NCBI GenBank assembly: GCA_025453975.1
Contig: JALOPI010000029.1
Coordinates: 1-46,507 of the forward strand
Origin: Syntrophobacteraceae bacterium
GTDB taxonomy: Bacteria > Desulfobacterota > Syntrophobacteria > Syntrophobacterales > Syntrophobacteraceae
Direction: 5' to 3'
DNA length: 46,507 bases
Shown here: piece by piece, positions 8,859 to 17,628 of the stretch
Layout: each line of letters begins with the position of its first letter
Position numbering within the stretch: the first letter of the stretch is position 1
Program-made: the position numbers and the translations under genes
The notes under the pieces: model-generated
The model's database searches: none
What the model saw: only the letters and a program-made list of their open reading frames with translations
What the model was told of the DNA's origin: nothing

Positions 8859-9536
8859 ATGCCTGATGCGCCCGGCCCCATGCTCCGTCATCTGCCGTCC
8901 ATCTACTGGAAGTCGCGGGATCTCGGGGAGCTTCTGGCGCTGTTCGAGAGCTTCTGGCTCGAGCCCGGCCAGGAACCGCCCGCCGGGGGACCGGCGACTG
9001 CCTGGGAGGGTGGAGCGCCCCTGGAGGCGAGGATTGCCCGGATCGCTTCGCTTTTCGACGCCATGGAGACGCCCGCCGAGTTCCTGCCCTGGCTGGCCCG
9101 ATGGGTCGCGGCCTCCCAGCTCGACCTTTTCACACCCGAGAGACAGCGGCGGCTCATCGCCGGCATCGTGCCCCTGTACGCCCGGCGGGGCACCCAGGGA
9201 TACCTGACCGCGGTCCTGGAGCTTCTCGTTCCGGACGGTACCACGGTGTCGGTCCAGGATGAAGGGCTGCGGGGTTTTGTCCTGGGCACTTCGAGGGTCG
9301 GCGTCGATACCCTGTTGGACCGCGAAAAACCGTTCTGGTTCAAGGTGACCATCGAGGTTCCCACCGATGTGTCGGACCCCGCCGAGGGGGAGCGGCGGCT
9401 GGCGAAATTTCGGGATCGCTGGGGAAAGCCCATCCGGCAGGTGATCGAGCTGGCGAAGCCCGCCCATGCGCTGTACGAACTGGACTACCTGACGAGGACC
9501 GTGGATGGAGAGGTTATGCCTTACCCGTCCGTCTGA
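8859..9536 (+). CDS. Phage tail protein I-like baseplate component
   Basis: This 225-residue protein resembles the phage tail protein I-like component of baseplates. It has LRHLPSIYWKSRDLGELLALFESF at the start, a conserved METPAEFLPWLARWVAASQLDLF segment (residues ~70-93), RQRRLIAGIVPLYARRGTQGYL (~95-117), and a terminal HALYELDYLT. In phages the protein links wedge proteins to fibres. It lies 39 nt after the J-like gene with a GGAGAAG site, and the next gene follows after 36 nt. Confidence 0.82.
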   Translation: MPDAPGPMLRHLPSIYWKSRDLGELLALFESFWLEPGQEPPAGGPATAWEGGAPLEARIARIASLFDAMETPAEFLPWLARWVAASQLDLFTPERQRRLIAGIVPLYARRGTQGYLTAVLELLVPDGTTVSVQDEGLRGFVLGTSRVGVDTLLDREKPFWFKVTIEVPTDVSDPAEGERRLAKFRDRWGKPIRQVIELAKPAHALYELDYLTRTVDGEVMPYPSV

Positions 9537-9572
9537 TGATCGGCTCCATGACTTCCGTGGGAGAGGCGAGCT

Positions 9573-10580
9573 ATGAAAAAGATGGTTTCGGTGATGGAGC
9601 AGCGTCCCCACTATTACCGGGGGCAGCTGCTGCTCGAAGGAGATTTCCTGGCGGAGCAGGATTTTCACGTCAGGGCGCGTCTTCGTCATAATCTCCATCT
9701 CCACGGCTGGGGAGTGGCTCATGGTCTCAAGGTCTCCCGCGCTTCGGCCCGTGGAATCAGCATCGCCCCAGGTTTCGCCCTGGACAAGGCGGGTCGGGAG
9801 ATCGTGGTCACGGACGCGGTGGGGGTTGAATTGACGGATTTCGGCCCCAGCGCGTCCCTTGAAGTGGTCCTGAGCTACGAGGAAGTGACGGATACGGAAT
9901 CGGGCGGCGCAAGGCGGGGGAGCGCGGACTGCTGCGCGGCCATCGTTGTGGCTGAGGCGTCCGAATCCGCAAAGGGTGTGCTTCTGGCCGTGGTGAGCCT
10001 CGATGGAAAGGGGGAGGTGGCGGAAGGCGCCATCGACGATTCAGCGGTCCGTCGAGTGAGGGTGTGGGCGCCGGAGTCCATCACGGCGGGCGACCTGCAC
10101 CCCGATCTGAAGCGGGGCTGGCTGCGGCTCCCCTTTCGGCCGCATCCGCTGGTCAACATCCCCAGGGGAGAAAAGGAGATCCCCCCCGCCTTCAGAATAG
10201 GCGCCACCGAATGCTTGTCTCCCGACCCCCACGAGGCTGAGGGCAAGGACAGGGGAGCGGCCGGGACCATGTCCATCCCCATCCCACCTCATGCCACCCA
10301 TGTCACCCGCATGCGAATCGCGGGCTCCGTGAACGAGGGTGAGCTCCTGATCAACCTCCTCAAGGGGGGGTGGGATCCGGACAAGGTGGAGCATGTCAAG
10401 GAGGCCATTGTCGAGGCCAGAATTCAGGGAAAGGCGGCGGGCGAGAAGAGCGCGTTCCTGGAGACCTTCGAGATCGCGGACACCAGCCTGAATCCCGAGT
10501 ATCAGACGCTCTCCGTCTGGCTCAGGGGAACGCGCAGGACGGCCCTTTCGCTCATTGCCGTGGAATTCGTGTACTGGTGA
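9573..10580 (+). CDS. eCIS-associated protein of unknown function, putative fibre-attachment protein
   Basis: This 335-residue protein lies after the tail-protein-I-like gene. The N-terminus (RPHYYRGQLLLEGDFLAEQD, LHLHGWGVAHGLKV, PGFALDKAGREIVV) matches a conserved module I know from proteins at the end of eCIS baseplate operons. The C-terminal ~85 residues (TRMRIAGSVNEGELLINLLKG ... TLSVWLRGTRRTALSLIAVEFVYW) look like a compact beta-sandwich such as an H-type-lectin-like fold; that is a guess. Position and C-terminal strand content would fit a fibre or fibre adaptor. No transmembrane segment or signal peptide is seen. Confidence 0.6.
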   Translation: MKKMVSVMEQRPHYYRGQLLLEGDFLAEQDFHVRARLRHNLHLHGWGVAHGLKVSRASARGISIAPGFALDKAGREIVVTDAVGVELTDFGPSASLEVVLSYEEVTDTESGGARRGSADCCAAIVVAEASESAKGVLLAVVSLDGKGEVAEGAIDDSAVRRVRVWAPESITAGDLHPDLKRGWLRLPFRPHPLVNIPRGEKEIPPAFRIGATECLSPDPHEAEGKDRGAAGTMSIPIPPHATHVTRMRIAGSVNEGELLINLLKGGWDPDKVEHVKEAIVEARIQGKAAGEKSAFLETFEIADTSLNPEYQTLSVWLRGTRRTALSLIAVEFVYW

Positions 10581-10667
10581 TCCATGGCGGGCGGTGGAGC
10601 GTCGTCGGCCGCGGTGTCTGCAATGGCTCAGTCCACCCGGTCCAGCGAATGAGAGTGGCGGATCAGC

Positions 10668-11630
10668 ATGAGTCTCAGGGCGGGAAAGCAGATCAGAAGC
10701 TATGTCGTCGACGAAGTGCTGGCGAGGGGCGGCATGGGGGTCGTCTGGCGGGCCAGGGACACGGTTCGGAATCGGCCGGTGGCCATCAAGGTCATCGCCA
10801 ATGATCTGCTCCTGAATCCCGAATTCAGGGCCAGGATTCGTGACGAGGCGGAGCGGCACGGCAGATTGAATCATCCCGGCATCGTACCCATCCTGGATGT
10901 CTTCGAGGCGGAAAACGACACCTGCATCGTCATGGCCCTGATCGAGGGCACGTCACTGGACCGCCTTCTGGACAGCCGGGAAAACGGCAGGCTGGAGGTG
11001 CCGGAGGCGCTCCGCATCGCCGGTGACATCCTGGAATCCCTGGATTACGCTCACCAGCAGGGCATCATTCACCGGGACGTCAAACCGTCCAACGTGCTGC
11101 TGGACCGGTCGGGGAAGGCCATGCTCATAGATTTCGGGATCGCTCTGGCGGTGGGCGAGGAGCGAAGAACCCGCACCGGTCAGATGATCGGGACGCCGCA
11201 CTACATGAGCCCCGAGCAGATCACCCATCCCAGGAAGCTGGACCACCGGAGCGACGTCTACAGTGTCGGGTGCGTGGTGTACGAGATGTTGACAGGGCAC
11301 CCGCCTTTCGTCAAGGGGCGCAACGGCGTGGGGAATACGGATTTCTCCATCCATGAAGCCCATGTGAAGCTTTCGCCGGTCAGTGCCCTGAAAGAGGTTC
11401 CGTCCCTGCCCGTGGCTCTGGACGATATCCTCATGGCGGCTCTGGAGAAAGACCCCTCCAGGCGAATTCCCGGCTGTGGGGAGTTTCTCCGGCAGTTGAA
11501 GCGGGTGAATGAAGTGCCGCGTCGGGACGCCGTGCAGCCACCGCGGTTCAACATCCGGCATCCGCTGGTCAAGTGGGCCTTCATCATCCTGATCCTGACC
11601 CTCCTGGTGGCGGCACTGATCTGGCTGTGA
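10668..11630 (+). CDS. Membrane-anchored Ser/Thr protein kinase (Hanks type)
   Basis: The 320-residue product has a complete kinase domain (residues ~12-270): glycine loop GGMG at 21-24, catalytic Lys41 in VAIK, HRD at 135-137 within HRDVKPSNVLL, DFG at 155-157, the activation segment GTPHYMSPEQ and the downstream DVYSVGCVVYEMLTG. A single hydrophobic helix (residues ~300-320, FIILILTLLVAALIWL) ends the protein, so the kinase faces the cytoplasm with almost no periplasmic part. It follows the eCIS genes by 87 nt on the same strand. By analogy with PpkA-type kinases of type VI systems it might control injector assembly; that is inference. Confidence 0.92.
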   Translation: MSLRAGKQIRSYVVDEVLARGGMGVVWRARDTVRNRPVAIKVIANDLLLNPEFRARIRDEAERHGRLNHPGIVPILDVFEAENDTCIVMALIEGTSLDRLLDSRENGRLEVPEALRIAGDILESLDYAHQQGIIHRDVKPSNVLLDRSGKAMLIDFGIALAVGEERRTRTGQMIGTPHYMSPEQITHPRKLDHRSDVYSVGCVVYEMLTGHPPFVKGRNGVGNTDFSIHEAHVKLSPVSALKEVPSLPVALDDILMAALEKDPSRRIPGCGEFLRQLKRVNEVPRRDAVQPPRFNIRHPLVKWAFIILILTLLVAALIWL

Positions 11631-11639
11631 GGACGAAAT

Positions 11640-12104
11640 CCATCATCGCATCTCCGACGGGTCGGAATCCGGCGGGGCCGGTGCCATTCCCGGGCAGAAA
11701 TCGAGGGAAGTCCGGCTGGGCCTGGTTCTCCATGGGGGCGTGTCCCTTGCCGTTTACATCAATGGGGTGGCATCCCAGTTTTTCGATGCCGTCATGGGGC
11801 GGGGGTTCTTCAGACGGGTCAAGACCCTGACGGATTCGGACACTGTCGTGGGCATCATCAGCGGTGGGCTTTGACGCCCTGGTCCAGGTCTCCAGGCGCA
11901 GCTCCAGGTTGGGTTTTGCCTTCTGGCCGCCCTTCTGTGCGACTGTCTCCTGCTGATGGTCCTGGGGCCGTCCTTTTCAGCGATCTCTTCCCGGCCGACG
12001 AAGAGTCCGTCATCTGGCGGGGCATGATCTTCCTCGGTGTCCCCCTGGTCGTCCTGTCCCTTCTCTTCTGCTGGACCCGGTTCGCTCGTAGGCTGAAAAG
12101 CTGA
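11640..12104 (+). pseudogene. Relic of a patatin-like phospholipase, large internal deletion
   Basis: Two fragments survive. From about 11700 to 11874 one frame reads REVRLGLVLHGGVSLAVYIN, GVASQFF and LTDSDTVVGIISGG and then stops. This is the start of the patatin-related family, whose members continue GTSAGG with the nucleophile serine; here that motif is gone at the break. There is no start codon in this frame. After the break, one frame (~11880-11975) gives a membrane-like LLAALLCDCLLLMVLGP and another (~11985-12104) gives a second helix (MIFLGVPLVVLSLLFCWTRF) ending at 12104. These look like the C-terminal membrane anchor of the same gene. The middle of the gene is missing and the ends are frame-broken. 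Confidence 0.7.
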
Positions 12105-12212
12105 GCCGCCGACGTCATCCTCACGGCCAGACCGTGGGGCAAGGAACAGCGAGAACATCCGACTCCGGTCGTCCCGGATCCTTCACCACGTGAATGCGTG
12201 TCGCCTTGTGCG

Positions 12213-12878
12213 TCATCCCTGCCTCGTTTCCGCCGTGAGCCACATTTGGTCCGTCTCCTCGTAGAGCTGCCGGAGCCGGTCTTCGATGGCGTGCCTCAGG
12301 GCCTCGAAACCGGCCTCGTCCAGTTTCCTGGGTACGTGGACGGGCTCGTCGAACCGGATGAGGATCCTGGAAAAAGGCTTGGGAATCATGAAGCGATCCC
12401 AGCTTCTGAAGGTCCATTTGGACTGGGGCGAGATCACCATGGGGACGATGGGCATGCCGGACAGCTGGGCCAGGGTCAGGAGACCGGGCTTCACCTGTCC
12501 AAAGGGGCCCCGGGGGCCATCAACGATGTGGCCCACCGCCACGCCCTGCCGAATGTACCCCAGGAGCTCCCGGAGAGCCTTCATGCCGCCCCGGGAGGAG
12601 GATCCCCTGGCCACACGCCATCCAAGGCCCATAATCATTTCGGAGATGAAATCCCCATCCTGGCTCTGGCTCACCATGATGGAGATGGGGCCTCTCCGGG
12701 GCATGAGCGTGATCCCGGCGTACCACCTTTGATGCCAGGAGCAGTAAATGGGGATTTCTCCGCGCTGGTAGACCGCGGCATCGATGTGGCCGTTCATGAA
12801 TTCGTAACGGTAGGAACGGCCCATGGCCTTGAGGAGGGCGACTCCCGGCCGCGTGAGCTTTTGAAATAACTTGGCCAT
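12213..12878 (-). CDS. DUF374-family lysophospholipid acyltransferase-like protein
   Basis: The ATG at 12878 has an AAGGAAA site and gives 221 residues; a longer open frame upstream is Pro/Arg-rich and not credible. The protein has YCSWHQRWYAGITLM with the histidine of the acyltransferase-like block, a central SSRGGMKALREL, the DUF374 signature DGPRGPFGQVKPGLLTLAQLSG, and then PIVPMVISPQSKWTFRSWDRF. The family is related to the KDO2-lipid A acyltransferase/LPLAT folds and acts at the inner membrane. The exact acceptor cannot be read from sequence. It is transcribed toward the patatin relic. Confidence 0.85.
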   Translation of the reverse strand: MAKLFQKLTRPGVALLKAMGRSYRYEFMNGHIDAAVYQRGEIPIYCSWHQRWYAGITLMPRRGPISIMVSQSQDGDFISEMIMGLGWRVARGSSSRGGMKALRELLGYIRQGVAVGHIVDGPRGPFGQVKPGLLTLAQLSGMPIVPMVISPQSKWTFRSWDRFMIPKPFSRILIRFDEPVHVPRKLDEAGFEALRHAIEDRLRQLYEETDQMWLTAETRQG

Positions 12879-13286
12879 CGGTTTCCTTGTCCATCGGGGT
12901 GCTCTGCCGCTCCGCCCGGGCGATCTCGTGTCTTTCCCCGGGAGACTTCCGTGCACGGGGCCTTCCATGGCGGTTGGGGACGGTCGAGGAAACGCCGACA
13001 GCGGCCCCATGGCGCGCTCCGGCGCTTTGCCAGGCAGGCGCTGAAACTATAGGGGCTGGCTGTCGCGGGGGCAAGGGCTAATCAACGGGGTGGAAGGCCC
13101 GCCCGCCGCTCACCGCCATGCCGTCGCGGATCGGATTACCGTGATCCAGTCTCCGCGCTGCTCTCATCGCACAAAGCACCTGGATGTGATAAGTATCCAG
13201 GGTCGCTTCGGCGTTCGTAGCCCGAGGCTTGAGACTCGGGGCTTCTTGAACCCTACCCTACCCTGCACGAAAGGAATCTCGACGCC
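12879..13286. other. Divergent intergenic region, no gene seen
   Basis: This ~400-bp gap separates the divergent acyltransferase and membrane-fusion-protein genes and should hold both promoters. I see no convincing coding frame. The only clear structure is the hairpin at 13219-13243. No clean -35/-10 pair stands out. Confidence 0.6.
13219..13243. repeat. GC-rich hairpin upstream of the membrane-fusion gene
   Basis: AGCCCGAG pairs with CTCGGGGCT across an 8-nt loop, with one bulged G. It lies 44 nt before the start of the HlyD-like gene and has no U-tract on either strand, so it is not a simple terminator. A 5'-leader structure or a degenerate repeat is possible. Confidence 0.45.
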
Positions 13287-14585
13287 ATGGTGGAGATGCA
13301 ATCGACGACAGCCGCCCCGGAGAAGGACCCGTCGGCCCGGAAGCGGCCCAGCCTGAGGATCCCGGCGGGCCTGGCGGTCGTGGTCGTTGTCCTGCTCGCT
13401 CTCTACTACGGGCTGTTCGTCAGGGGGAGGGTGGCCACGGACAATGCCTACGTGGTAGCCGACAGCGCCACCGTCAGCGCGCGGGTCGCGGGCAACATCC
13501 TGACCGTTCGCGTGAGGAATGACGATGCGGTGCAGGCGGGAGATCTTCTGCTGGAGCTGGATGATCGGGACCTCCGGGCCGTGGCGGACAAGCACCGCGC
13601 GGCATTGGCCCGCACCGAGGCGGAGATCGAGGTGGCGGAAGTCACGGTGAAGCTCACGGAGAGCCAGACCCTGGCCCAGGCTCAGGCGGCGGAAGCCATG
13701 CTCAAGGCCGCCGTGGACCGGGAAAAGGAGTCCCGGCATCGGCTGGAGGAGCAACAGCAGGTTCGGACAGCGGCGGAGGCCGATTCCAGTCATGCCCGCC
13801 GGGACATGGAGCGCTACAGCGCCCTGCTCCAATCGGGTGCCGGTTCGGAGCAGCAGCGGGACCGGACGAGCACGGCCTTCAAAAAGTCCAAGGCCCAGCT
13901 GGATGCGGCCCAGGCTCAGATCGCCGCCGCCCGCGCCGCCCTGGATGCGGCTTTGCAGGATGTGGACCGTGCCCGGGCTCAGCTCGACAGCGCCCGGGCG
14001 GACGAGCTGCGGGTCGAGATCGAGAAGAGCCGGCTTGCAGCCCTGCGGGCCAAATGGGGCGAGATCGAGGCTGAGCTTCGCCTCGCCGAGCTCAACCTTT
14101 CCTACTCCGCCATCAAGGCCCCCATTGCGGGGTACATTGCCCAGTCGCACATCCAGGTGGGGGACCGGGTCCTCCCCGGACAAGCCCTCTTCGCCATCAT
14201 CCCCCTGGACGAGGTTTACGTGGAGGCCAACCTCAAGGAAACCCAGCTGGAGAATGTCCGCATCGGGCAAAAAGTACGGATCGAGGCCGACATTTACCCC
14301 GGTCACGCCTATGGGGGCTCCGTGGTGGGAATCCGGGCGGGAACCGGAGCCGCCTTTTCGCTCCTGCCACCCGAAAACGCCACCGGCAACTGGATCAAGG
14401 TGGTGCAGCGGGTCCCCGTCAAGATCCGGCTGGAGTCTCCGCCGCCCCCCGAATACCCCCTGCGCGTGGGATCCTCCCTCAAGGTGTCCATCGACACGGG
14501 AGACCGGAGCGGTGCCCGGCTGGCTTCGACAGGGGGGCGGGGAGGCGCACGGCCTCCGGGGGATCGAAAGGTCGAGGGACGCTGA
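13287..14585 (+). CDS. HlyD/EmrA-family membrane fusion protein
   Basis: The 432-residue product has a short cytoplasmic start, one transmembrane helix (residues ~25-44, GLAVVVVVLLALYYGLFV), and the EmrA-type barrel-lipoyl entry TDNAYVVADSATVSARVAGNI. A long Ala/Glu/Gln/Arg-rich coiled coil (residues ~95-265) follows, then the returning half-lipoyl (IKAPIAGYIAQSHIQVGD) and barrel strands (VYVEANLKETQLENVRIGQKV). It would bridge an inner-membrane exporter and an outer-membrane channel. No EmrB-like transporter or TolC-like gene is next to it, so the partners must be elsewhere. AAAGGA lies 14 nt before the ATG. Confidence 0.9.
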   Translation: MVEMQSTTAAPEKDPSARKRPSLRIPAGLAVVVVVLLALYYGLFVRGRVATDNAYVVADSATVSARVAGNILTVRVRNDDAVQAGDLLLELDDRDLRAVADKHRAALARTEAEIEVAEVTVKLTESQTLAQAQAAEAMLKAAVDREKESRHRLEEQQQVRTAAEADSSHARRDMERYSALLQSGAGSEQQRDRTSTAFKKSKAQLDAAQAQIAAARAALDAALQDVDRARAQLDSARADELRVEIEKSRLAALRAKWGEIEAELRLAELNLSYSAIKAPIAGYIAQSHIQVGDRVLPGQALFAIIPLDEVYVEANLKETQLENVRIGQKVRIEADIYPGHAYGGSVVGIRAGTGAAFSLLPPENATGNWIKVVQRVPVKIRLESPPPPEYPLRVGSSLKVSIDTGDRSGARLASTGGRGGARPPGDRKVEGR

Positions 14586-14600
14586 AGCTGGCTCTCGGGC

Positions 14601-15669
14601 TCATCGAGTCCAGGGGTCGGAATCCATGAGACTCCCCTCGCGCTCCCCTTCCAGTGCGGGCTCGCCCCGGGCTTCATCGAGCCAGCAGAGGGCGCACCCT
14701 TTCCGCGCGTCGGCCATCACGTGGGCAAGGCGGTTTCCTGACGCGAGGGGAACGTCGATGACCTTGACGAAGGCCTCGAATTTCTCCGCCCCCGCCAGGA
14801 TCCTCCCCAGTGCGTTGGGTGAGCTCTCGAAGAACCTGAATTTGAAGTCAGCCCGGGGATCGTCGGGGTAAAGCGGCAGGTAGATGAGGGTAGTCCACCT
14901 CTTCCAGCACATCCATGAGGGGCAGCGTCCTGAGATCGTTTTCCGCGAGGTCCAGCAGGTCCACCTGCCGCTGGGAGTAGGATGCGATCCTGGAGGCGAC
15001 CTCGGGGCGAAGCATGGGTGGCTCAGGGCGACGATCCTGGGGTAGTCGCCGCCGATCCGGCCCGAGCCGATGAGCCGATTCCTCGCCTGGAAAATGTCAT
15101 CCGGTGTCACATGGCGGTCGGCGAGGCGCCTGAGGTCCGGGTGGCTCCCGATGATCATCTGGGAGAGCTCCTGCTTCATTGCCTGGATTTCGGGAGTATG
15201 CTCCAGCTCCCGAAGCTCCTCCTCGGCGAACTGCATGAGCCCGCGGCACACGCTGTCCCAGGGTGCCATGGGGTCCGCCCTGACCCTGAGGGGACTCCTG
15301 CTGGAGCCGAGGAGGATGCTCGAGGCATCGCAGCCCTGGAAGATGGGCTCCAGATCGCCGCCGGTGTAGCGGTGGGGCAGAAACATCTGGGAGGAATAGC
15401 GGTCCCACACCTTGAGCGGGTGGATGTAGAGCACGGCCTGAATGGGGTAGAGGTCGATGAGGACCCGGGTGGTATCCCGGATGCGAGCCACTGCGCCATG
15501 GAGATGCCGCCCTCCCGCCCGTGGCGGACCCCTTCCACGGGGATGACCTGGATGTCGTCGTAGACCCGGTAGGCGGCTCTCACTTGGTGGAGAAGATGCC
15601 CACGGCGCAGACGGGAGCCAGGGCAAGAAGGAGAAAGAGCAGCATGAGCTTGCTGCGGATGGTGAGCAC
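14601..15669 (-). pseudogene. Membrane-anchored protein of unknown family, multiply frameshifted
   Basis: Read from GTG 15669, the product starts with a signal-anchor (IRSKLMLLFLLLALAPVCAVG) and stops after IFSTK. Continuity then jumps through other frames: RAAYRVYDDIQVIPVEGVRH from ~15580, TTRVLIDLYPIQAVLYIHPL from ~15480, VASRIASYSQRQVDLLDLAE from ~15000, and LIYLPLYPDDPRADFKF from ~14895 to the stop at 14601. The pieces join into one ~345-residue protein, so at least four frame changes disrupt a formerly intact gene. Three of the joins are repaired by adding a single G or C. I do not recognise the family. The convergent HlyD-like gene ends 16 nt away. Confidence 0.65.
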
Positions 15670-16011
15670 GGTGCTTCCAGTTTTCGATCCAGGCCGACCT
15701 CGGGGACGGCTTGGGGAAGCTGCGGTTCTAGATCCCGGGGCTTCAGGTCGGTAACCGGATGCCTTGAACCGGACCATGATCGTCCTGCCCGAGGCCCCAT
15801 GGAGCCTCGGAATGTCCAGCCCTTCCACCCCGCAAGCGCCACGGAACACCAATGAGCCGACAAGCCCCGCGGGTCCTCGGCCTGAAGCCTTGAGCCTCGA
15901 AGGCTTCACCTCCGCATCACCCACCGTCCGTGGCGGCCCGGCAGGCTCCGAACGGCGGGTGGCTTCAGATGGACTCGCGGTGGCTTCGGGAAAAACCGTC
16001 TGGAGTCTCCC
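15670..16011. other. Gap without recognisable gene
   Basis: About 340 bp between the minus-strand frameshifted gene and the stop of the minus-strand DUF5661-like gene. Open frames here are short, Pro/Arg-rich and lack ribosome sites. I see no RNA gene or terminator. It probably contains the promoter of the damaged gene. Confidence 0.5.
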
Positions 16012-16455
16012 TCATTGGACAGACAGGGCCCGGGCTTCCACCTCGCTCAGCTGCAGCCTGGCCTTGGCCAGTCGTTTGAAATACTTCAAGGCCTTTTCAT
16101 GGTTTCCGGCGCCCATGGCCTTGAGCAGATCCCCTTCCAGCTCGGCCACTTCCAGCCGGTCGTAATAGTCCAGGGTCTCCTTCAGGTGAGCCAGGACGAT
16201 CTTCCCGGTGAGAATGGGGTGGTTATTGGTGACGTTGGCGTCCTTGAACCGGGTTCCATGCTCCAGCTCCACCTCGAGACCCACCCGAAAGCTGTCGAGG
16301 TCGATGTCCATTCCCTCCACGTTGACTTCACCGAGGATGATCCGGGCCTCCTCGGGCAGAACGTCGGGCTCGGTGAGGGACGACCAGTCCCTGATCTTCA
16401 ATGCCTGGCAAACTCGCTTGACTTCTTCCACGGTGATGTAAACCGGCAGTTCCAT
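16012..16455 (-). CDS. DUF5661-like small protein
   Basis: This 147-residue soluble protein starts at ATG 16455 with GGAGGGAACTC before it. The central block (FRVGLEVELEHGTRFKDANV, TNNHPILTGKIVLAHLKE, LDYYDRLEVAE) fits the pattern I associate with DUF5661: GxxVELEHG, then NVT, then TGKIxxAHLxExxxYYxRL. The N-terminal ~45 residues (VEEVKRVCQALKIRDWSSL) look like a small helical domain. The function is unknown. It is transcribed alone, 93 nt downstream of the secreted protein gene. Confidence 0.65.
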   Translation of the reverse strand: MELPVYITVEEVKRVCQALKIRDWSSLTEPDVLPEEARIILGEVNVEGMDIDLDSFRVGLEVELEHGTRFKDANVTNNHPILTGKIVLAHLKETLDYYDRLEVAELEGDLLKAMGAGNHEKALKYFKRLAKARLQLSEVEARALSVQ

Positions 16456-16548
16456 GAGTTCCCTCCTGTGAGTGTAATGGGTTCGTGGAGCAGAAATTAA
16501 CCATGCGGGGCAAAGGTATCCAGGCGGTGCTCGCGCGGAATGCGATTT

Positions 16549-17526
16549 TCATGGCTTATCGACGGTGCGGCTGCTGACCACGCTCTGCTTCTGGTCGATG
16601 ACCTTGAGTCCGGTGCGGGTCCTCTGGACCTTCCACGTGTTGTCCGTCGTCCCGGCGACGGTCCTTTTGGCGTTCTCCACCTCATAGGAGGACTGAAACC
16701 GCACCACCTTGATGTCCGGCCGGGAGGTTTCGATCAGCTGGATATCACCCTCCAGGGAGCTTCGGATCCGGTCCCAGTTTTTGAAGTAATAGCCGAGATC
16801 CCGACGGATGTAATCCTTGGGAACGTCGCCCCGGGCATAGTAATTGACGGTGTCCCCATAGTAGTACAGGATCGAATCCAGGGCTTTTTTCCCGGTAAGA
16901 TGGAGGATGTGCTCGACGAGCATGAGCGCATCCCGCTTCTGGATGGGAAGCGACTGGGCGGATGTCTGGGCTGTGGCCTCCAGATCATCGTCGGTGGCCG
17001 ATGGGTGATCCTCGAGGTCAGGGCCTTCCGTACCATGGACTTTCGGGGAATCGATATCCCGGGCCGGATATGGGTCGGAAGCGCTGGCGCCGTCCACCTG
17101 GGAATCAGATCCGCCGCTGATGGTCACGTGGGTGTCATAGGGTTGAGCCGGCTCCTGGTGGGGAGCGATATCGACGACCAGGGGGCGCCGGTCCGTCGTT
17201 GGACTCCCTTCGGCCGAATAGGTCAGGATGGCGCGCTTGTTGCGCAGCTTCTCCGCCGCGGCGGTCAGCGTGGCGAGCTTCTGCTTGCCCATGCCGGTAT
17301 CCCAGTAGAACACGATGTTGGGCACGTAGATGCCAAGCCGGTCCACATGGATCACCGTCACGTCGAGCTGCCCCTGGGCCCTCTGGGGCCTGGCCTCGGC
17401 ACATTCGGCCCTTCCCGCGGCCAGCATCCCGGCCAGGATCGAGAAGCACAGCCAGAGCCCCAAAACATGGAAGCGCCTGGAGCTGGCCACGAAACCCGTC
17501 GATGGGAAAGAATTCCTGTCTCTCAT
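16549..17526 (-). CDS. Secreted protein with NTF2-like C-terminal domain
   Basis: The 325-residue product has an N-terminal hydrophobic stretch (residues ~21-40, LGLWLCFSILAGMLAAG) followed by AECAEA, consistent with signal-peptide export. Residues ~50-110 hold VTVIHVDRLGIYVPNIVFYW and KLRNKRAILTYSAEG. A Ser/Asp/Pro-rich linker (~115-190) leads to a C-terminal ~120-residue domain (VNYYARGDVPKDYIRRDLGY, VRFQSSYEVENAKRTVAGTT, WKVQRTRTGLKVIDQKQ). That layout resembles the SnoaL/DUF4440-type domain of cell-envelope proteins. The domain call is from pattern only, and the function is not known. Confidence 0.7.
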   Translation of the reverse strand: MRDRNSFPSTGFVASSRRFHVLGLWLCFSILAGMLAAGRAECAEARPQRAQGQLDVTVIHVDRLGIYVPNIVFYWDTGMGKQKLATLTAAAEKLRNKRAILTYSAEGSPTTDRRPLVVDIAPHQEPAQPYDTHVTISGGSDSQVDGASASDPYPARDIDSPKVHGTEGPDLEDHPSATDDDLEATAQTSAQSLPIQKRDALMLVEHILHLTGKKALDSILYYYGDTVNYYARGDVPKDYIRRDLGYYFKNWDRIRSSLEGDIQLIETSRPDIKVVRFQSSYEVENAKRTVAGTTDNTWKVQRTRTGLKVIDQKQSVVSSRTVDKP

Positions 17527-17607
17527 GCATCCATGTTTAGGGCGAGGGTCCCTTCAGCGGGCCGCGCCAGTGCGGTCGGGCCCAAGGGACCCATCGCTTC
17601 CTCGAAT

Positions 17608-17628
17608 CCCCCGTGAAGGAGACGGGGG
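17608..17628. repeat. Short perfect inverted repeat in intergenic gap
   Basis: CCCCCGT and ACGGGGG form a 7-bp stem with a 7-nt loop in the ~290-bp space between two minus-strand genes. No T-tract follows on the minus strand, so I do not call it a terminator. Confidence 0.4.

Noticed and set aside
12198..12869. Plus-strand 223-codon frame opposite the DUF374 gene
   Set aside because: The minus-strand DUF374 signature is clear and the plus-strand frame has no features of its own.
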